From the NCBI RefSeq assembly GCF_040499845.1, contig NZ_CP159342.1:5146001-5210000 (forward strand): a stretch of 64,000 nucleotides of DNA, read 5' to 3'. The translations under genes and the position numbers were made by a program. The notes under the pieces were generated by a model that made no database searches, was not told the DNA's origin, and saw only the letters and a program-made list of their open reading frames with translations. This stretch comes from Micromonospora sp. CCTCC AA 2012012. GTDB lineage: Bacteria > Actinomycetota > Actinomycetes > Mycobacteriales > Micromonosporaceae. Below, piece by piece: positions 9,179-18,304 of the stretch (positions are counted from its first letter, which is position 1; every line of letters begins with the position of its first letter).

Positions 9179-9978
9179 GCCGTCTCCCGCGTACGCCCGG
9201 CGGCTCCCGCCCCGGCGCGCTGCGCGGGTGCGGCAACCCGGAGCTGCCGGCGGCGCTGCACCACGCCCACGGTGATCAGCAGCGCGGCGAACAGGAACAG
9301 GCCCACCGTGGCGAGCAGCCAGCCCGAGCGGTCCCGCCACAGGTCGTTGCCGGCGGCCGGCAGCGGGCTGGGCGCGGCGGCCGGTCCGGCGGTGGGCGGG
9401 TCGACCGGTTCGGCGAGCCCGGCCTCGGCGGCGAGCAGCGGCAGCACGGTCGCCGCCCGGGTGATCGCCCAGCCGGGGTCGTCGACGAAGGCGTCGGAGT
9501 CGAGCCCGAACCGGTCCAGGCCCCGGACGACGGTCCACAGGTCGGCGGGGTCGATGTCGGCGGAGCCGCTCACGCTGACCGTGGCGGAGTCCGACGACTC
9601 GCTGCTCGACGAGGTGTAGCGGACGACGGCGGAGACCTCGAGCCAGCGCGGGCAGCGCTCGTCGTCGCCGACCGGCACCCGGTCGCCCAGGTTGGACCCG
9701 GCGTCGATCTGGGTGCTGTAGTCGTAGAGCCGCCAGCCGTAGCAGACGCCCTGGCTGTCGGCGGCCGCCGTGAGCAGCGGCACGGTGTCGGCCCGCTCGT
9801 CCGCCGCCGGCGCGGGCACGTCGGTGCTGTCGGAGCCGTTGAAGATCCCGATCAGCACGCAGGGGGCGACCAGCGCCGCGATCACCAGCCAGGTCTTCGC
9901 CTGCTGCCGGCGGGGGGACTTCCCGCCGCTGACCGGGCTCACCGCCCCGGTCGTGGGGGAGCGTTCCGGGGCGGACAT
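9175..9978 (-). CDS. Membrane-anchored extracytoplasmic protein of the speE operon
   Basis: This 267-residue protein has helices at about 29-46 and 222-243 enclosing a 170-residue domain predicted to lie outside. The domain contains two cysteines (near 78 and 109) that could form a disulfide, and a Ser-rich stretch. A basic tail follows the second helix. The ATG overlaps the DUF350 stop (TGATG), and its own stop overlaps the speE-like start. I do not recognise the family; location in the operon is the only functional hint. Confidence 0.75.
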   Translation of the reverse strand: MSAPERSPTTGAVSPVSGGKSPRRQQAKTWLVIAALVAPCVLIGIFNGSDSTDVPAPAADERADTVPLLTAAADSQGVCYGWRLYDYSTQIDAGSNLGDRVPVGDDERCPRWLEVSAVVRYTSSSSESSDSATVSVSGSADIDPADLWTVVRGLDRFGLDSDAFVDDPGWAITRAATVLPLLAAEAGLAEPVDPPTAGPAAAPSPLPAAGNDLWRDRSGWLLATVGLFLFAALLITVGVVQRRRQLRVAAPAQRAGAGAAGRTRETA

Positions 9979-10400
9979 CAGCTGATGGCGGCGGCGATGA
10001 TCGCGCCGGTGGCGAGGTGCACGACCGCGGAGACCCAGACCGCCGGGTGCGGCTCCGGGTCGACCAGCAGCTCACCGAGCTTGCCGGGGGTGGCCACGTC
10101 GAGCAGCACGAAGGCCGCCGCCATGATCACCAGACCGAGGATCCCGTACGCGGCCGAGCCGGCCAGGCCGAGCACGAAGTCGTCCTCGCTGGCGGCGATC
10201 GCGGCGACCACGATGATGCCCACGCCGGCCAGGTTGGAGGCGAGCAGCAGGGCGGCGTTGCGGTTGCGCTCGTGCCAGATGAGGTGGTTCAGCCGGCCCG
10301 GGGTGGCGAGGTCGACCAGCGCGTAGCCGATGCCCATCAGGACGACGCCGACCACGCCGTACGCGAGGGTGGCCAGCAGGTCGGTGACGAGGTTCTGCAC
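9978..10400 (-). CDS. DUF350 four-helix membrane protein
   Basis: A 140-residue protein with four membrane segments arranged as two similar halves (each has YGxxGxxxM, then DxATPGxL: LVDLATPGRL and LLDVATPGKL), the internal duplication expected of DUF350/YjfL-type proteins. GTG 10400 is preceded by GGAG. The longer frame upstream is a shadow of the DUF4247 gene. It is translationally coupled to the next gene. Members often accompany potassium-channel or SpeE-like genes; the role is unknown. Confidence 0.82.
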   Translation of the reverse strand: MQNLVTDLLATLAYGVVGVVLMGIGYALVDLATPGRLNHLIWHERNRNAALLLASNLAGVGIIVVAAIAASEDDFVLGLAGSAAYGILGLVIMAAAFVLLDVATPGKLGELLVDPEPHPAVWVSAVVHLATGAIIAAAIS

Positions 10401-10432
10401 GTGGAGGCTCCAGGGTGAGGGGGTCGGAGGGG

Positions 10433-10861
10433 CTACTTGCCGGCGCCGGGGCCACCGCCCCGGACGGTGCTGCCACGGCCCCAGCCCCAGTAGCTGCCCA
10501 CCCGGGAGTGGTAGCGGGGGTAGGCGGTGGTCATCCGTTCCAGCAGGATCACCGAGCCGGCGGCGATCGGCAGGATCACCACGGAGTCGTCGTCGTAGCG
10601 CAGGTAGACGCCGCTGCCGTCGACGTACTGGTCGGCGGGCTGCCAGGCGCCGGTGATGTCCTTGGAGACCTGGCTGGGGGTCCGCGTCGAGGTGTAGGCG
10701 ACGGCGTCCCGGCCGATGTCCCGGCTCGACGCGCGGCGGTAGTGGTCCTGCACGTAGCCGCGCGGGGAGAAGTTGCCGTAGAAGATCGCGAAGGCGGCGA
10801 TGAGCGCGCCGACCACCGCGACGGCCACCCCCACCACGATCCACCGCCGGTACGAGTTCAC
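10433..10861 (-). CDS. DUF4247-type membrane-anchored protein
   Basis: The product is 142 residues: one N-terminal helix (about 7-28), then a domain with an RDIGRDAVAYTSTRTPSQVSKDI region and a YLRYDDDSVVILP strand, ending in a Gly/Trp-rich tail. GTG 10861 overlaps the DUF2617 stop by four bases. The domain name is from recognition of the speE-associated gene order and sequence character, not a database search. An extracytoplasmic anchored domain is expected. Confidence 0.7.
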   Translation of the reverse strand: MNSYRRWIVVGVAVAVVGALIAAFAIFYGNFSPRGYVQDHYRRASSRDIGRDAVAYTSTRTPSQVSKDITGAWQPADQYVDGSGVYLRYDDDSVVILPIAAGSVILLERMTTAYPRYHSRVGSYWGWGRGSTVRGGGPGAGK

Positions 10862-11349
10862 AGGTTCACCACCGTCTCGGTCAGGACCAGCTCGTTGGTC
10901 TGGGGGTACGCGTGCCAGGTGCGCCAGGCGACCGTGCCGTCGGGCGGGTCGGGGCGGACCGAGAGCGCGGTGACCGCGTCCACGTCGCCGGGAAAGACCC
11001 CGACCAGCGCGTACGGGTCGTCTGCCAGGTCGGCGCGGAGTGCGGCGACCCGGGCCCGCAGCCCGTCGCCCTCGGGCCGGAGCACCGTGGCGGTGAACCG
11101 GTAGCCGGCGTCGTCGTCGTGCAGGTCGCCGGGGAGGTGCGGCGGGGTGCCGGGCAGACAGGCGACCGTCTCCGTCAGGGGGCCGCAGAGCACCTGGTGG
11201 GAGGCGCCGAGGAGGCGCAGGCGCAGGGTCGGGCCGCCGGGCAGGATCAGCTCCCGGACGTGCAGCGCGGGTCGTTCCGGGCCGCCGAGGGCCAGGCTCA
11301 GGTCGGCGGCGCTGGTGTCGACGTACGGGGTGTGCAGGGTGACGAGCAC
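10858..11349 (-). CDS. DUF2617 soluble protein of the speE operon
   Basis: A 163-residue protein with no helix or signal peptide and an alternating beta-rich pattern. It has the LxxLLGxSHQV-like segment (LRLLGASHQVL) and the C-terminal NELVLTETVV characteristic of this small actinobacterial family. The GTG start at 11349 lies two bases after the DUF4178 stop. It is probably cytoplasmic. Function is unknown; conserved linkage to SpeE-like genes is the main clue. Confidence 0.75.
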   Translation of the reverse strand: MLVTLHTPYVDTSAADLSLALGGPERPALHVRELILPGGPTLRLRLLGASHQVLCGPLTETVACLPGTPPHLPGDLHDDDAGYRFTATVLRPEGDGLRARVAALRADLADDPYALVGVFPGDVDAVTALSVRPDPPDGTVAWRTWHAYPQTNELVLTETVVNL

Positions 11350-11351
11350 GC

Positions 11352-11981
11352 TCAGGCCACCGTCTCCGGGCCACCCTGGGGGTAGATCATCACCTCGGAC
11401 CGGTGCAGCTGCTCACCGAGCGCCACCTCCCAGCCGGCCTCCCCGTACGCCTCGAAGGAGAGCCGCGCGCCGCCGGGCGCCTGGTAGTCGTGGTAGCGCA
11501 TGGTGCCGTTCGGGTCCAGGCCGGTGCCCTCGGTGGCGGTGTAGCGGGCCTGGCCGGACTCGTCCCACTGGTAGCTGCGACCGGCGACCTCCAGGGTCGG
11601 GGCGCCCGGGGTGACCGTGGCGGACGGCTCCGCCGCCCAGAGCACCAGCTCCAGGTCCGGCTCCGCCTCGACGGAGAGCCAGCGCTTCACCCCGCCGGCG
11701 TCGTCCAGCAGGTGCTCGGCCCAGCTCCAGCCGCCCTCGACCAGGTGCACCGAGCCGCGCACCGTGTAGGGCACCCGGCGGATCTCGACGATGTCGCCGG
11801 GCTTGAGCGTGCGCGGGTCGCCGCGCAGCGCGTCCGAGTCCCGGTCACGGAAGGGGTCGCCCGGTCCCGCCGGGCGGGGCGTGGCCCGCGAGCGCTTCAA
11901 CGCCACCACGGCGATCACCACGCCGGCCACCCCGAGCAGGCACCCCAGCGTCGCCACCAGGTACGCCACAGTTCCGTTCAC
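11352..11981 (-). CDS. DUF4178 membrane-anchored protein, first gene of speE operon
   Basis: The product is 209 residues: an N-terminal helix (about 5-26) followed by one DUF4178-like beta domain with LKPGDIVEI, a central RGSVHLVEGGWSWAEHLLDD and RYHDYQAPGGARLSFE. GTG 11981 was chosen because GGGGAGG lies five bases upstream and the helix then sits at the N-terminus; the open frame to 12029 has no such site. It heads a six-gene coupled operon running to the speE-like gene. Function is unknown. Confidence 0.78.
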   Translation of the reverse strand: MNGTVAYLVATLGCLLGVAGVVIAVVALKRSRATPRPAGPGDPFRDRDSDALRGDPRTLKPGDIVEIRRVPYTVRGSVHLVEGGWSWAEHLLDDAGGVKRWLSVEAEPDLELVLWAAEPSATVTPGAPTLEVAGRSYQWDESGQARYTATEGTGLDPNGTMRYHDYQAPGGARLSFEAYGEAGWEVALGEQLHRSEVMIYPQGGPETVA

Positions 11982-12119
11982 GACCGCCTCCCCACGTGCG
12001 TCGGCGCAGACGGTAACAACCCCACGCACCCGCTGGGAAAGGTTGTCGCCTGAGCCACCGCTCAGCCACGAAGCGTGGCCGACCCGGTGGCGGGTCCGGC
12101 GGTCGGCCCGGCGGTCGGC

Positions 12120-12497
12120 TCAGTTGCCGGCGAGGCGTTCGGTGGCGTACCCGCGGAGGGTGGCGCGACCCATGACACAGCCGCTGAACGTGGTGAACTC
12201 GTCCTCGTCGTCGCGCAGCCGCGTCCAGGCCGCCCGGCCCGCCTCGGCGTCGACCCGGTCCAGCAGCGAGGCGGCGTACGCCTTCCCGGCCGGCGAGCCG
12301 TGCTTCAGCAGCCAGTCCACCTTCTTGCGCGCCTCGGCCGGGTGCGCGTCGAGGGCCCGCTCCACAGACCGGTACGCCTCGGTCGCCGGCAGCAGCGTGC
12401 CCGCGATCCCCACCCCGCCGAACGCCACCGTGTCCGCCTCGGCGAGCTCCTTCACGGCCGCATCCAACTCGCGGTCCTTCTTCCCCATCCCCAACAT
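12120..12497 (-). CDS. Small helical protein of unknown function
   Basis: This 125-residue all-helical protein (KKDRELDAAVKELAEAD ... ARKKVDWLLKHGSPAGKAYAASLLDRVD) has a pattern like HEAT/armadillo or TPR helices. AGGAGG lies just before ATG 12497; TTG 12494 and ATG 12488 would be spaced more normally, so the true start may be one of these. It is a single gene between the speE operon and clpB, followed by no clear terminator. Confidence 0.65.
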   Translation of the reverse strand: MLGMGKKDRELDAAVKELAEADTVAFGGVGIAGTLLPATEAYRSVERALDAHPAEARKKVDWLLKHGSPAGKAYAASLLDRVDAEAGRAAWTRLRDDEDEFTTFSGCVMGRATLRGYATERLAGN

Positions 12498-12541
12498 CCC
12501 CTCCTATTGCCCCACCCCGCCCCACCCCACCCCCGACAACT

Positions 12542-12606
12542 GCGTTGATCATGAAGTTAGCGTCTCGAACGGGCCGCCCAGCCGACGCGAACTCCATGAT
12601 CAACGC
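12542..12606. repeat. Long imperfect inverted repeat (23-base arms)
   Basis: The left arm begins GCGTTGATCATGAAGTT and the right arm is its reverse complement with two mismatches (21 of 23 pair); the loop is 19 bases. It lies between the start of the small helical-protein gene and the clpB terminator. The TTGATCATG core looks like a dispersed intergenic repeat of this genus, though that is from memory. Confidence 0.8.
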
Positions 12607-12607
12607 G

Positions 12608-12643
12608 CCCCTCGGCCGGTCCCGGGAGGGGCCGGCCGAGGGG
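12608..12643 (-). terminator. clpB terminator hairpin
   Basis: Twelve-base arms CCCCTCGGCCGG/CCGGCCGAGGGG enclose a 12-base loop, just after the clpB stop and before the inverted repeat. Confidence 0.75.
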
Positions 12644-12651
12644 GGTGGGGG

Positions 12652-15243
12652 TCAGGCGGCGGTGACCGCGAGGGATTCCTTGGTGTCGGCGAGGTCGACG
12701 TGGACGGTGTCGCCGTCGCGGATCTGCCCGGCCAGGAGGGCCTTGGCGAGCTGGTCGCCGATGGCGGACTGGACCAGGCGGCGCAGCGGGCGCGCACCGT
12801 AGATCGGGTCGTAGCCGTGCTCGGCGAGCCAGGTCCGGGCGGCCTCGGTGACGTCCAGCGTGAGCCGGCGGTCGGCGAGGCGCCGACGCAGCCGGTCGAG
12901 CTGGATGTCGACGATGGCTCGCAGGTCGGCACCCTGGAGGGCGGCGAAGACCACGATGTCGTCGAGGCGGTTGAGGAACTCCGGCTTGAAGTGCGACCGG
13001 ACCACCGCGAGGACGCCCTCGCGGCGCTGCTCCTCGGCCAGCGTCAGGTCGCTGATCACCGACGATCCGAGGTTGGAGGTGAGGATCAGGATCGCGTTGC
13101 GGAAGTCCACCGTACGGCCCTGGCCGTCGGTGAGCCGGCCGTCGTCGAGCACCTGGAGCAGCACGTCGAAGACGTCCGGGTGCGCCTTCTCCACCTCGTC
13201 CAGCAGGATCACCGAGTACGGCCGGCGGCGCACCGCCTCGGTGAGCTGGCCGCCCTCCTCATAGCCGACGTAGCCGGGCGGGGCACCGACCAGGCGGGCC
13301 ACGGAGTGCTTCTCGCCGTACTCGCTCATGTCGATGCGGACCATGGCCCGCTCGTCGTCGAAGAGGAACTCGGCGAGCGCCTTGGCCAGCTCGGTCTTGC
13401 CGACACCGGTCGGGCCGAGGAAGAGGAAGCTGCCGGTCGGGCGGTCCGGGTCGGCGACGCCGGCCCGGGCGCGACGGACCGCGTCGGAGACCGCGGCGAC
13501 CGCCTCGGTCTGGCCGACCACCCGGTCGCGCAGTGACTCCTCCATCCGCAGCAGCTTGGCGGTCTCGCCCTCCAGCAGCCGGCCGGCGGGGATGCCGGTC
13601 CAGGAGGCGACCACGGCGGCGATGTCGTCGGCGCCGACCTCCTCCTTGAGCATCGCGCCGTCGGCCTGGAGCCCGGCCAGCTCCTCCTCGGCCCTGGCCA
13701 GGTCGGCCTTGAGGGCCGGGATCCTGCCGTAGCGCAGCTCGGCGGCGCGCTCCAGCTCGCCGTCGCGCTCGGCCCGCTCGGCCTCGCCGCTGAGCCGCTC
13801 CAGCTCCTCCTTGGCGGTGGAGAGCCTGGTGATGTGGCTCTTCTCCAGCTGCCAGCGCTCGGAGAGGGCGGTGAGCTGCTCGCGCTTGTCGGCCAGCTCC
13901 TTGCGGAGCCGTTCGAGGCGCTCGGCGGAAGCGGCGTCCGGCTCCTTGGCCAGCGCCATCTCCTCGATCTCCAGGCGGCGGACCGCCCGCTCGATCTCGT
14001 CCACCTCGACCGGCCGGGAGTCGATCTCCATGCGCAGCCGGGACGCGGACTCGTCGACCAGGTCGATCGCCTTGTCCGGCAGGAACCGGTCGGTGATGTA
14101 GCGGTCGGAGAGCGCGGCGGCGGCGACCAGCGCGGCGTCGGTGATGCGTACGCCGTGGTGCACCTCGTAGCGCTCCTTGAGCCCGCGCAGGATGCCGATG
14201 GTGTCCTCGATGGTCGGCTCGCCGACCAGCACCGGCTGGAAGCGGCGCTCCAGCGCCGGGTCCTTCTCGATGTGCTCGCGGTACTCGTCGAGGGTGGTCG
14301 CGCCGACCATCCGCAGCTCGCCGCGGGCCAGCATCGGCTTGAGCATGTTGCCGGCGTCCATCGAGCCCTCGCCCTTGCCGGCGCCGACGACGGTGTGCAG
14401 CTCGTCGAGGAAGGTGATGACCTGCCCGTTGGAGTTCTTGATCTCCTCCAGGACGGACTTCAGCCGCTCCTCGAACTGGCCGCGGTACTGCGCGCCGGCC
14501 ACCATCGCGCCGAGGTCGAGCGAGACGAGCTTCTTGTCCCGCAGCGACTCGGGCACGTCACCGGCGACGATCCGCTGGGCGAGACCCTCGACGATGGCGG
14601 TCTTGCCGACGCCCGGCTCACCGATCAGCACCGGGTTGTTCTTCGTACGCCGGGAGAGCACCTGGATCACCCGGCGGATCTCCGAGTCCCGGCCGATCAC
14701 CGGGTCGATCTTGCCGTCGCGGGCGCTGGCGGTCAGGTCGACGCCGTACTTGGCGAGGGCCTGGTAGGTCTGCTCGGGGTCGGCGGTGGTGACCCGCCGG
14801 TCCCCGCCCCGCACGGTCGGGAAGGCGGCGACCAGGTTCTCCTCGGTGGCGCCGGAGTTCTTCAGCGCGACGGAGACCGCGCCGCCGACCCGGGCGAGGC
14901 CGGCCAGCAGGTGCTCGGTGGAGGTGTATTCGTCGCCGAGCGGCCGGGCGATCTGCTCGGCGGCGCCGATGGCGTTGACGAACTCCCGGGCCAGGGTGGG
15001 CTCGGCGATGCTCGAGCCGCGGGCGGCGGGCAGCGCGTCGACCGAGCGCTGCGCGACCCGGCGCAGCTCGGCGGGGTCGGCCCCGACGGCGCGCAGCAGG
15101 CCGGCGGCGGTGGAACCCTCGGTGTCCAGCAACGCCAGCAGCAGGTGCCAGGGCTCGACGGTGGCGTGCCCGCGCTGGTTGGCCAGGGCGACGGCACCGG
15201 TGATGGTTTCGCGGCTCTTGGTGGTGAGACGTTCCGTGTTCAT
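12652..15243 (-). CDS. clpB: ATP-dependent disaggregase ClpB
   Basis: An 863-residue Hsp100 protein that pulls polypeptides out of aggregates together with DnaK. It has Clp N-domains, a first AAA domain with GEPGVGKT, the coiled M-domain (about 400-520, heptad Leu/Arg/Glu) and a second AAA domain with GPTGVGKT; arginine and sensor motifs follow. ATG 15243 has GGGGGAG upstream; the open frame to 15318 is leader. An exact HAIR-type HspR operator at 15289-15309 lies 46 bases upstream, so heat induction through HspR is expected, as for the dnaK operon. Confidence 0.97.
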   Translation of the reverse strand: MNTERLTTKSRETITGAVALANQRGHATVEPWHLLLALLDTEGSTAAGLLRAVGADPAELRRVAQRSVDALPAARGSSIAEPTLAREFVNAIGAAEQIARPLGDEYTSTEHLLAGLARVGGAVSVALKNSGATEENLVAAFPTVRGGDRRVTTADPEQTYQALAKYGVDLTASARDGKIDPVIGRDSEIRRVIQVLSRRTKNNPVLIGEPGVGKTAIVEGLAQRIVAGDVPESLRDKKLVSLDLGAMVAGAQYRGQFEERLKSVLEEIKNSNGQVITFLDELHTVVGAGKGEGSMDAGNMLKPMLARGELRMVGATTLDEYREHIEKDPALERRFQPVLVGEPTIEDTIGILRGLKERYEVHHGVRITDAALVAAAALSDRYITDRFLPDKAIDLVDESASRLRMEIDSRPVEVDEIERAVRRLEIEEMALAKEPDAASAERLERLRKELADKREQLTALSERWQLEKSHITRLSTAKEELERLSGEAERAERDGELERAAELRYGRIPALKADLARAEEELAGLQADGAMLKEEVGADDIAAVVASWTGIPAGRLLEGETAKLLRMEESLRDRVVGQTEAVAAVSDAVRRARAGVADPDRPTGSFLFLGPTGVGKTELAKALAEFLFDDERAMVRIDMSEYGEKHSVARLVGAPPGYVGYEEGGQLTEAVRRRPYSVILLDEVEKAHPDVFDVLLQVLDDGRLTDGQGRTVDFRNAILILTSNLGSSVISDLTLAEEQRREGVLAVVRSHFKPEFLNRLDDIVVFAALQGADLRAIVDIQLDRLRRRLADRRLTLDVTEAARTWLAEHGYDPIYGARPLRRLVQSAIGDQLAKALLAGQIRDGDTVHVDLADTKESLAVTAA

Positions 15244-15288
15244 GGGCTCCCCCGGATCGGCGTGTCCACTAGGAAGGACACAACCAGA

Positions 15289-15309
15289 GTTGAGTCTATT
15301 CCGCTCAAC
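15289..15309 (-). promoter_or_regulatory. HAIR operator (HspR) of clpB
   Basis: On the plus strand it reads GTTGAGT-N7-GCTCAAC. Established HspR sites follow CTTGAGT-N7-ACTCAAG, so spacing and core match. It sits upstream of clpB and far from the divergent antiporter start. Confidence 0.88.
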
Positions 15310-15442
15310 TCCAGCCATGTGACCTGGATCACTCTTGCCTCACCGGAAGCCGAAGGACCCCGTCGACCTGATCCGACCGCCGCCGCCTCACGCGTCCCCT
15401 TCGACCGATCATCGGCGACGATCTGCCGGTAGCCTTGCCTCG

Positions 15443-15943
15443 GTGCGAGTACGTGTCGAACAGACTGCCCTTCCGGGAATCGGCGTACGTCATGACCTGG
15501 TGACCGAATCGGGCCGTCGGCTGGGAGTCGTCTCCCACCGCAACGGCCGTCGGGACCTCGTCCTCTACGACCCCGACGATCCCGACGCCTGCCAGGCCGA
15601 CATCCCGTTGACCGACGACGAGGCGGAGGCGCTCGCCGACATCCTCGGTGCGTCGCTGATGCTCGGCCAGCTCTCCGGGCTGCGCGAGCAGGCCGCCGGG
15701 CTGCTCACCGAGCAGATCGCCATCCCGGCCGGCTCGAAGTACGTCAACAAGCGGCTCGGCGACACCAGGGCGCGTACCCGGACCAGCGCCTCCATCGTGG
15801 CGGTGCTGCGGCAGGGCGAGGTGATCGTCTCGCCGGACCCCACCTTCCGCTTCGCGGCCGGTGACGTGGTGGTCGTGGTGGGGACCCGCCAGGGTCTCGA
15901 CGGGGTGACCGCCATCCTCGCCGACAGTGACCCGGACGGCTGA
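15443..15943 (+). CDS. KhtT-type cation/proton antiporter regulatory subunit (RCK_C)
   Basis: A 166-residue soluble protein with an N-terminal domain (VRVEQTALPGIGVRHDLVT) and a C-terminal TrkA-C/RCK_C domain (ADIPLTDDEAEALADILG ... GDVVVVVGTRQGLDGV), as in KhtT, which gates KhtU and in Bacillus binds c-di-AMP. GTG 15443 follows a TAGCCT -10 by seven bases, so a leaderless mRNA is likely. It is five bases upstream of the antiporter gene. Confidence 0.88.
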   Translation: MRVRVEQTALPGIGVRHDLVTESGRRLGVVSHRNGRRDLVLYDPDDPDACQADIPLTDDEAEALADILGASLMLGQLSGLREQAAGLLTEQIAIPAGSKYVNKRLGDTRARTRTSASIVAVLRQGEVIVSPDPTFRFAAGDVVVVVGTRQGLDGVTAILADSDPDG

Positions 15944-15948
15944 GGCGG

Positions 15949-17157
15949 ATGCACGAAACCACGACTCTGCTCGTCGAGGTCGGCGCGCTGCTGCTCCTGC
16001 TGGGCCTCCTCGGTCGACTCAGCCGCCGGGTCGGCGTCTCCCCCATTCCCCTCTACCTGCTCGCCGGGCTCGCCTTCGGCCACGGCGGCCTGCTGCCGCT
16101 CAACGCCAGCGAGGAGTTCTTCGCCGTCGGCGCGGAGATCGGCGTCATCCTGCTGCTGGTCATGCTCGGCCTGGAATACAGCGCCAACGAGCTGGTCGGC
16201 AACCTCCGCTCCGCCGCGCCGGCCGGCCTGATCGACGCGGTGCTCAACGCCGTACCGGGCTTCGCGTTCGCGCTGCTGCTCGGCTGGGGCTGGGTGGCCG
16301 CGGTGGTGCTCGCCGGGGTCACCTGGGTCTCCTCGTCGGGCGTGATCGCCAAGGTCCTCGGCGACCTGGGTCGGGTCGGTAACCGGGAGACCCCGGTGAT
16401 CCTCTCCGTACTGGTGATCGAGGACCTGGCGATGGCCCTCTACCTGCCGCTGGTCACCGCGCTGCTCGCCGGGGTCGGCCTGGTCAAGGGCGGGGTGGCG
16501 CTGGCCGTCGCGGTGCTCACCGTGGTCGTCGTGCTGGCGGTCGCGATCCGGTACGGCCACCTGATCTCCGCCGCGCTCTCCGCCAAGGACCCGGAGGCGC
16601 TGCTGCTCGGCGTACTCGGCCTGACCCTGCTGGTCGCCGGCGTGGCGGCCAAGCTCCAGGTCTCGGCGGCGGTCGGCGCGTTCCTGGTCGGCATCGCGCT
16701 CTCCGGGCCGGTGGCGCACCACGCGACGGAGCTGCTCTCCCCGCTGCGGGACCTCTTCGCCGCGGTCTTCTTCGTGTTCTTCGGGCTGGTCACCGACCCG
16801 CTGGACATGCCGCCGGTGTTGCTGCCCGCCTTCGCGCTGGCCGTGGTCACCATGGGCACGAAGCTGCTGACCGGCTACCTGGCGGCCCGCCGGGCCGGGA
16901 TCGCCGAACCCGGTCGCTGGCGGGCCGGGTTCGCACTGACACCGCGCGGCGAGTTCTCCATCGTCATCGCGGGGCTCGCCGTCGCCGCCGCGTCCCCGGT
17001 CGAACCGAAGCTCGCCGCGCTCGCCACGGCGTACGTGCTGATCACCGTGGTGACCGGGCCGATGCTGGCCCGGCTGCCGGACTTCCCGTGGTTCAAGCGG
17101 TGGCTGCGCCGCCGGGCCGCGACCCGTCGGCCGGAACCGGTGCCGGTCCCGGACTGA
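15949..17157 (+). CDS. CPA2 cation/proton antiporter (KhtU/KefB-like)
   Basis: The product is 402 residues with about twelve membrane helices of the Na+/H+ exchanger fold: ARLx-type first helix, GVTWVSSSGVIAKVL, VIEDLAMALYLP (the buried acidic ion-binding region) and a conserved FALTPRGEFSIVIAGLA. There is no C-terminal RCK domain, which fits a partner subunit encoded upstream. K+ efflux coupled to H+ entry is inferred from the pair. No terminator hairpin is obvious after it. Confidence 0.9.
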   Translation: MHETTTLLVEVGALLLLLGLLGRLSRRVGVSPIPLYLLAGLAFGHGGLLPLNASEEFFAVGAEIGVILLLVMLGLEYSANELVGNLRSAAPAGLIDAVLNAVPGFAFALLLGWGWVAAVVLAGVTWVSSSGVIAKVLGDLGRVGNRETPVILSVLVIEDLAMALYLPLVTALLAGVGLVKGGVALAVAVLTVVVVLAVAIRYGHLISAALSAKDPEALLLGVLGLTLLVAGVAAKLQVSAAVGAFLVGIALSGPVAHHATELLSPLRDLFAAVFFVFFGLVTDPLDMPPVLLPAFALAVVTMGTKLLTGYLAARRAGIAEPGRWRAGFALTPRGEFSIVIAGLAVAAASPVEPKLAALATAYVLITVVTGPMLARLPDFPWFKRWLRRRAATRRPEPVPVPD

Positions 17158-17336
17158 CGGCGGTCACTGCGTCGGGCCGGGTCGACCGTACGGTGGGACC
17201 CGGCCCGGCCAACGGTTGCCGAATTGATGTCGGACAGCCCTTCCCCTGATCAGCGAAACCGCGTTACCGTGTCGCCCCAGCAGCCAGGGTCCGCGGGTGG
17301 CCGGAGCCCCCGCCAGCGAAAGCGGAAGGTTGGCCG

Positions 17337-17768
17337 GTGAGCGTGCAGGAGTCGACGTTCCACGGCTTTGCCAACCCGGTCGACCCGTCCCCGGCGGAGC
17401 TGCGGGCCTGGGCCTACCAGCCCGACTCGGTGCCGCTGGCCTCCATGCCGCCGGACTGGGACCTGCTGGTCGCCGGTGACCACCTGGTGCAGACCCTCTT
17501 CGAGCTGGCCATGGACCCGGCCTGCCCGGCCCGCCGGTTCGCCCTGCACTGCCTCTACATCTATGCCGCCGACGGCATCCGGACGAACTTCCGGGCGCAC
17601 CCCAAGCGCCGCTTCCGCAAGCTGGTCGAGCAGGCCGAACGGGCCGGCGACGACCTGATGCGCAACTGGGCGCACAACAGCCGGGTGCTGCTGGCCCGCC
17701 CCGACCTCTTCGTCTACCGGGACTGGTGCGAGGGTGGCCTGGTCCGGGAGAACCGCCGCCTCGGCTGA
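17337..17768 (+). CDS. Conserved hypothetical protein
   Basis: A 143-residue soluble protein with three cysteines and an aromatic, helical character (DWDLLVAGDHLVQTLFELAMDP, then LHCLYIYAADGIRTNFRAHPKRRFRKLVEQAER). GGAAGG lies seven bases before GTG 17337. It resembles a family I believe is widespread in actinomycetes (single copy, near clp/dnaK regions), but I have no name or function for it. Confidence 0.75.
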   Translation: MSVQESTFHGFANPVDPSPAELRAWAYQPDSVPLASMPPDWDLLVAGDHLVQTLFELAMDPACPARRFALHCLYIYAADGIRTNFRAHPKRRFRKLVEQAERAGDDLMRNWAHNSRVLLARPDLFVYRDWCEGGLVRENRRLG

Positions 17769-17923
17769 CCCGCCCGCCGGGTCCGCCCTCGGCGGGGTCC
17801 GGGCCCGCCCGAGTGGGACCTCCGTCGCCCTTCGACGCCGCCATGCCGGCGACGAGGAGTGCGGCTTGGACAGCGAACGGGCCGGGACCCCCCGTGGGTC
17901 CCGGCCCGCACGTCGGTGGATCG

Positions 17924-18136
17924 TCAGTCGGGCGATCCACCCTGCTCGCGGCGTTTCACGTCGGCCCGACCCCGGTCGACGCCGTGGTCGACCTGGTCGG
18001 CGAAGCGGCCGTCCCGGACCGCGTCCGAGAACCGGCGCCCGGTGATGCCCTCGAACTTCTCGCGGACGTTCTCGGCCACCTTCTCCAGCCGGTCCTCGGC
18101 CTGTTCCGCCACCTTCTTCGCTGCCGAATCCGCCAC
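17924..18136 (-). CDS. Small Rv0909-like antitoxin-family protein
   Basis: A 70-residue, highly charged helical protein. The FADQVDHGVDRGRADV segment matches the YADKVDKGVDxAK pattern of the Rv0909/MT0933-like antitoxin family. GGGGGAG five bases before GTG 18136 sets the start; the frame to 18229 has no site. No toxin gene adjoins it, so it may instead belong to the CsbD/stress-type small proteins that share this composition. Confidence 0.6.
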   Translation of the reverse strand: MADSAAKKVAEQAEDRLEKVAENVREKFEGITGRRFSDAVRDGRFADQVDHGVDRGRADVKRREQGGSPD

Positions 18137-18243
18137 GGCTCCCCCGTCAGCTTGGCGTCCGAATTGCGGGAGCTGATCCCGTTTCACAGGGTAACCGAGC
18201 CCTCCCCACCCCCGCGCCCCTTTCTCCATCAGGGCCGAGAAAC

Positions 18244-18290
18244 GATCGTGGACAGTCCCCGTTCACCAGGAACGGCAACTGTCCACGATC
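18244..18290. repeat. Compound hairpin after hspR
   Basis: Perfect 13-base arms GATCGTGGACAGT / ACTGTCCACGATC contain a nested 6-base stem CCGTTC-ACCAG-GAACGG. It lies 14 bases beyond the hspR stop, so it may end the dnaK operon transcript; no T tract follows. Confidence 0.8.
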
Positions 18291-18304
18291 TCGTGCGGAG
18301 ACGG

